Below are positions 61,762-64,000 of a DNA stretch of 64,000 bases, piece by piece (within the stretch, counting starts at the first letter, position 1; each line of letters opens with the position of its first letter). The stretch comes from Marinobacter maroccanus (lineage in GTDB: Bacteria > Pseudomonadota > Gammaproteobacteria > Pseudomonadales > Oleiphilaceae), in contig NZ_PSSX01000004.1 of NCBI RefSeq assembly GCF_002933275.1, positions 246,895-310,894 of the forward strand, written 5' to 3'. The notes under the pieces are model-generated. The model was not told the origin of the DNA and ran no database searches. It worked only from the letters and a program-made list of their open reading frames with translations. Both the position numbers and the translations under genes were made by a program.

Positions 61762-62898
61762 CTATCTTGCCAGCGCCTCACCCATCCTATCCATCAAAGC
61801 TTCGGCGCTGCGTACTGACCCGGATGCTTCCGCGCCCCCGGCCCGACTGAACCGCCGGAAATCAACGGCGCTCCAATTCTCCGGGTCCATAATGCGCTGC
61901 ACCTGGTCAATATTGTCCCGGGTTGCAGGTTCCAGCTCGTAGCGGAATACGTAGTCCGGTGACATATCACCGAAATCCCGACCATGGTGATAGTCATGCA
62001 GCAGGAGCAAGGCCAGTCCACCGCCCATGAAATGTCGGCCCATGCTGACCAGCAACTCCCCCTGCCGGATTTTTTCCAGGGCCTCGGGTTGCCAGTCTAC
62101 GCTGCCCACCAGCAGATCCTGCCCCGGAGTCCGGCCTTCATTTCGGGCGGCTTCAATGGCGCCCAGTGCCATGCCATCGCTCGCGCTCCAGATGGAGACC
62201 GTATTCGGATAGCGTTTCAGCAGGATTTCCGTTTTTTCACGGGCCAGCTCACGACTCCAGTTGGCATACACTAGCTGCAGGAGTTCACTGCGCTGTTGGA
62301 CCGCAGCCGCCAGCAACCCCCCGTCCCTATCCTTGGCGGCAGAGGAATCCCTTGTTCCCGAAAGAGCCACCATGGGAATGCCGGGTTCGGAGGCAAGCCC
62401 CAATTGTTCAGCCTGTTTACCCAGCAGCGTTACCAGGGCACGACCGGCGGCAATATTATCCGGAGAAAGGTGGCCGAGCCAGCCCGGCAAGACAGTTCGG
62501 GGCAGACCAAGGCTGGCCCGGGCGGCGTCAGGCACATCCGTATTGAAGGTAAATGCCTTTACGCCTGCCCCATCCGCGAGCCTGAGCATGGATTCGGTAA
62601 CATTCTCCTTGCACATGAACAACAGGTAGTCCGGCTTCTCTTGACGGCTCAGCACGTCCTTCGCCATGCGAAGATAGCTGAATCGATGACTCTCCCGATC
62701 GTATTGAACCTCCAGGTCAACGTCGAGATCCTCCGCCACCGCCTCCATGAACCCGGCCACCAGTTGCCAGAACCTGGAGTCATCCGGCGACAGGAAAACA
62801 ATACTGGGCCTGGGACCAGCATGAGCCAAAGTCCCTGTCAGCAGGAGCAGGAAACTGATCAGTAACAGGGATGGACGGGACTTCATGTGACGATTCAC
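61762..62898 (-). CDS. periplasmic sugar-binding-type (LacI/PBP1-like) protein
   Basis: The 378-aa protein has a signal peptide (cleavage near AHA-GP, residue 27) and a type I periplasmic-binding fold: SIVFLSPDDSRFWQLVAGFMEAVAEDLDVDLEVQYDRESHRFSYLRMAKDVL, then KAFTFNTDVP, LSGTRDSSAAKDRDGGLLAAVQ and IWSASDGMALGAIEAARNEGRTPGQDLLVGSVDW, the usual ligand cleft and hinge segments. No ABC permease or ATPase gene is nearby, so it may feed a sensor rather than a transporter. It is upstream of the RsbQ-like gene on the same strand. Confidence 0.84.
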   Translation of the reverse strand: MNRHMKSRPSLLLISFLLLLTGTLAHAGPRPSIVFLSPDDSRFWQLVAGFMEAVAEDLDVDLEVQYDRESHRFSYLRMAKDVLSRQEKPDYLLFMCKENVTESMLRLADGAGVKAFTFNTDVPDAARASLGLPRTVLPGWLGHLSPDNIAAGRALVTLLGKQAEQLGLASEPGIPMVALSGTRDSSAAKDRDGGLLAAAVQQRSELLQLVYANWSRELAREKTEILLKRYPNTVSIWSASDGMALGAIEAARNEGRTPGQDLLVGSVDWQPEALEKIRQGELLVSMGRHFMGGGLALLLLHDYHHGRDFGDMSPDYVFRYELEPATRDNIDQVQRIMDPENWSAVDFRRFSRAGGAEASGSVRSAEALMDRMGEALAR

Positions 62899-62988
62899 CC
62901 TCTGGACGATCTGGCAGGGTTGGCTTTTGTGGGGCCTAAGCTACCTAGCTGTCGTGTAACAGACAAGCGGTGATCCGTAACCGAAGTC

Positions 62989-63759
62989 TCAGTTTACGAT
63001 GGAATGTTCGGTGGTCGCAGCAGGGTCTTCGAATTCCACGTACAGGTTTCCCGCCAGTTGCTCATACACACCGGCTTGTTTCAGACGTTTCATCTCAGAC
63101 GACAGGTTGCTGAGGAATTGACGGTTGTTTTCCGTGTTGTGGCAGGTTAGCCGATCATAACTTTCGAGAAGCGGGGTTGCCGGATCGTAGCTGAGCCTGT
63201 CCAGGAATGGACGGACATCTGGAACAGCAGCAATCATTGCGCCGAATCGCTGATGCTCGAGCATGGCCAGGTTCTGGGCATCGCTCTTGGACCAGATCAC
63301 GTTGATATCCTGGCCCTCCAGAATCCCGTCCAGATAGGTCTCATGGCCAATGACCGCGCCCACGGTTTCTCCCTCCAGTTTCGACAGTGTACTGACAGGG
63401 TCGGCACCCGGCGGAGTAAACAGGTAATAGGTGAACTTGCCCAGGGGAAAACTCGCGATAACGGCGTTTTCGCCCAGCCGCCGCTCGAGCACCTCGGTGA
63501 AGGAATAGATGCAGTCGGCACCACGCTGCTCGAACACCAGCATGGCCCGTTTGTAGGGATAGAACTGCTCGGTCACAGCCACATCAAGACCTTCCAGGGC
63601 CCGGTGCAGGATTTTCTGGTAAACACCGTCCCGGTTTTCGGTCAACAAGCTGGTGATGTCTGGCACGGCAATCCGCACCACCGAATCGGCCACTGCAGGT
63701 GCACTCAGAATACTTGCGCCAAACAATAGCGCCCGGAATGTGGATTGGAAGCGTTTCAT
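62989..63759 (-). CDS. periplasmic SBP_bac_3-type binding protein
   Basis: The 256-aa protein has a signal peptide (MKRFQSTFRALLFGASILSAPAVA, cleaved before DSV) and a type II periplasmic-binding fold of the polar amino acid/SBP_bac_3 group: VVRIAVPDITSLLTENRDGVYQKILHRALEGLDV, GADCIYSFTEVLERRLGENAVIASFPLG, VGAVIGHETYLDGILEGQD. I start at ATG 63759 because it opens directly with the signal peptide; the longer frame has 22 extra residues and no ribosome-binding site was seen for either. No transporter genes are adjacent; its ligand is unknown. Confidence 0.8.
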   Translation of the reverse strand: MKRFQSTFRALLFGASILSAPAVADSVVRIAVPDITSLLTENRDGVYQKILHRALEGLDVAVTEQFYPYKRAMLVFEQRGADCIYSFTEVLERRLGENAVIASFPLGKFTYYLFTPPGADPVSTLSKLEGETVGAVIGHETYLDGILEGQDINVIWSKSDAQNLAMLEHQRFGAMIAAVPDVRPFLDRLSYDPATPLLESYDRLTCHNTENNRQFLSNLSSEMKRLKQAGVYEQLAGNLYVEFEDPAATTEHSIVN

Positions 63760-63887
63760 AACACGCACATCGGTCCATGACGACAAGAAGTGACTATTTT
63801 TCATACAGGACCGGAAGTATGACAACGTCGTTTCACTTGTACCAGAAAAACCTTGTTAAACCTGTGGGTTTAGCGATAAAAAAAGGT

Positions 63888-64000
63888 TCATCGCGCTTTA
63901 CCGGGAAACGCTGCTTTTATCTTTAGGAAGAAGTAATCGTTGTCCCGGTAGCCATAAGCCATCCGCTTGATCACCTTGATCTTGTTGTTCATTCCCTCCA
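63888..64000 (-). mobile_element. C-terminal end of an ISL3-like transposase (cut by window edge)
   Basis: On the minus strand a frame enters at the right edge and ends MNNKIKVIKRMAYGYRDNDYFFLKIKAAFPGKAR. The GNNKIKVIKRMAYGYRDNDYFFLKI pattern is typical of the C-terminus of ISL3-family (DDE) transposases. The rest of the element lies outside the window. The end of the insertion sequence is probably within 63830-63887, where TTTAGCGATAAAAAAAGG occurs, but no target duplication could be checked. Confidence 0.75.

Noticed and set aside
1..64000. tRNA or rRNA genes, prophage genes, toxin-antitoxin pairs
   Set aside because: I saw no cloverleaf with a CCA-like end, no rRNA-like stretch, and no phage structural or integrase gene apart from the transposase fragment at the right edge.

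Overview
The window looks like a chromosomal segment of a marine gammaproteobacterium, most likely Marinobacter or a close relative. The G+C content is moderately high. Hydrolases, beta-oxidation and flavin monooxygenase genes are common, and gammaproteobacterial marker genes are present (fadE, pntAB, rlmE, mltF, rhlE, ompW, tpx). This is inference from gene content; no database search was possible. No rRNA or tRNA gene and no CRISPR array is visible. The only sign of a conventional mobile element is a transposase C-terminus cut by the right edge.

Layout. 0-7.3 kb: the tail of an RNase II/R-like S1 protein, a YihG-like acyltransferase, a PhaC-fold hydrolase, a haloacid dehalogenase, a lipoprotein hydrolase, a LysR regulator and a Bcr/CflA exporter. 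7.3-19.8 kb: thiol peroxidase, a MATE exporter, a thioesterase, a Nudix-metallo-beta-lactamase fusion, a secreted AstE/AspA-like hydrolase, two metabolite transporters (EamA, AEC), a secreted two-module carbohydrate-binding-like protein, a MalY/PatB aminotransferase, a UbiA prenyltransferase and a chemoreceptor. 20-29.5 kb: fadE-trmO, two small LPPG-motif periplasmic proteins, a LysR/EamA divergent pair, ChaC, MarC, and a GlxA-type AraC regulator facing an alpha/beta hydrolase. 29.5-39.9 kb: a six-gene minus-strand cluster of two transglutaminase-like proteins, two circularly permuted ATP-grasp proteins, alpha-E domains (one free, one fused) and a zinc metallopeptidase. This is a predicted peptide-tagging or peptide-synthesis and peptide-removal system of unknown substrate. 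40-48 kb: a Baeyer-Villiger-type monooxygenase, a FabR-like TetR regulator, pntAB, a BamE-like lipoprotein and a divergent OYE/HxlR pair. 48-64 kb: ompW, rhlE, an Lgt-like/TlpA fusion, DUF302, a decayed lpxL-type gene, mltF, an EthA-like monooxygenase, a PfkB kinase, YgjV, a histone-deacetylase-family amidohydrolase, rlmE, a TrmH-family methylase, a solo transglutaminase, an RsbQ-like hydrolase, two periplasmic binding proteins and the transposase fragment.

The most striking non-coding signal is a family of seven dispersed elements of 104-114 bp (2736, 5922, 7912, 9968, 24492, 41794, 41975). Each has a 25-30 bp self-complementary outer arm enclosing two small hairpins whose apical loops read TCC plus one base, or the reverse complement. 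The arms differ between copies but stay paired within each copy, which implies selection on, or a copying mechanism that preserves, a three-way-junction fold.

Start sites were chosen from Shine-Dalgarno spacing and family alignment by eye. Promoter and operator calls are tentative.
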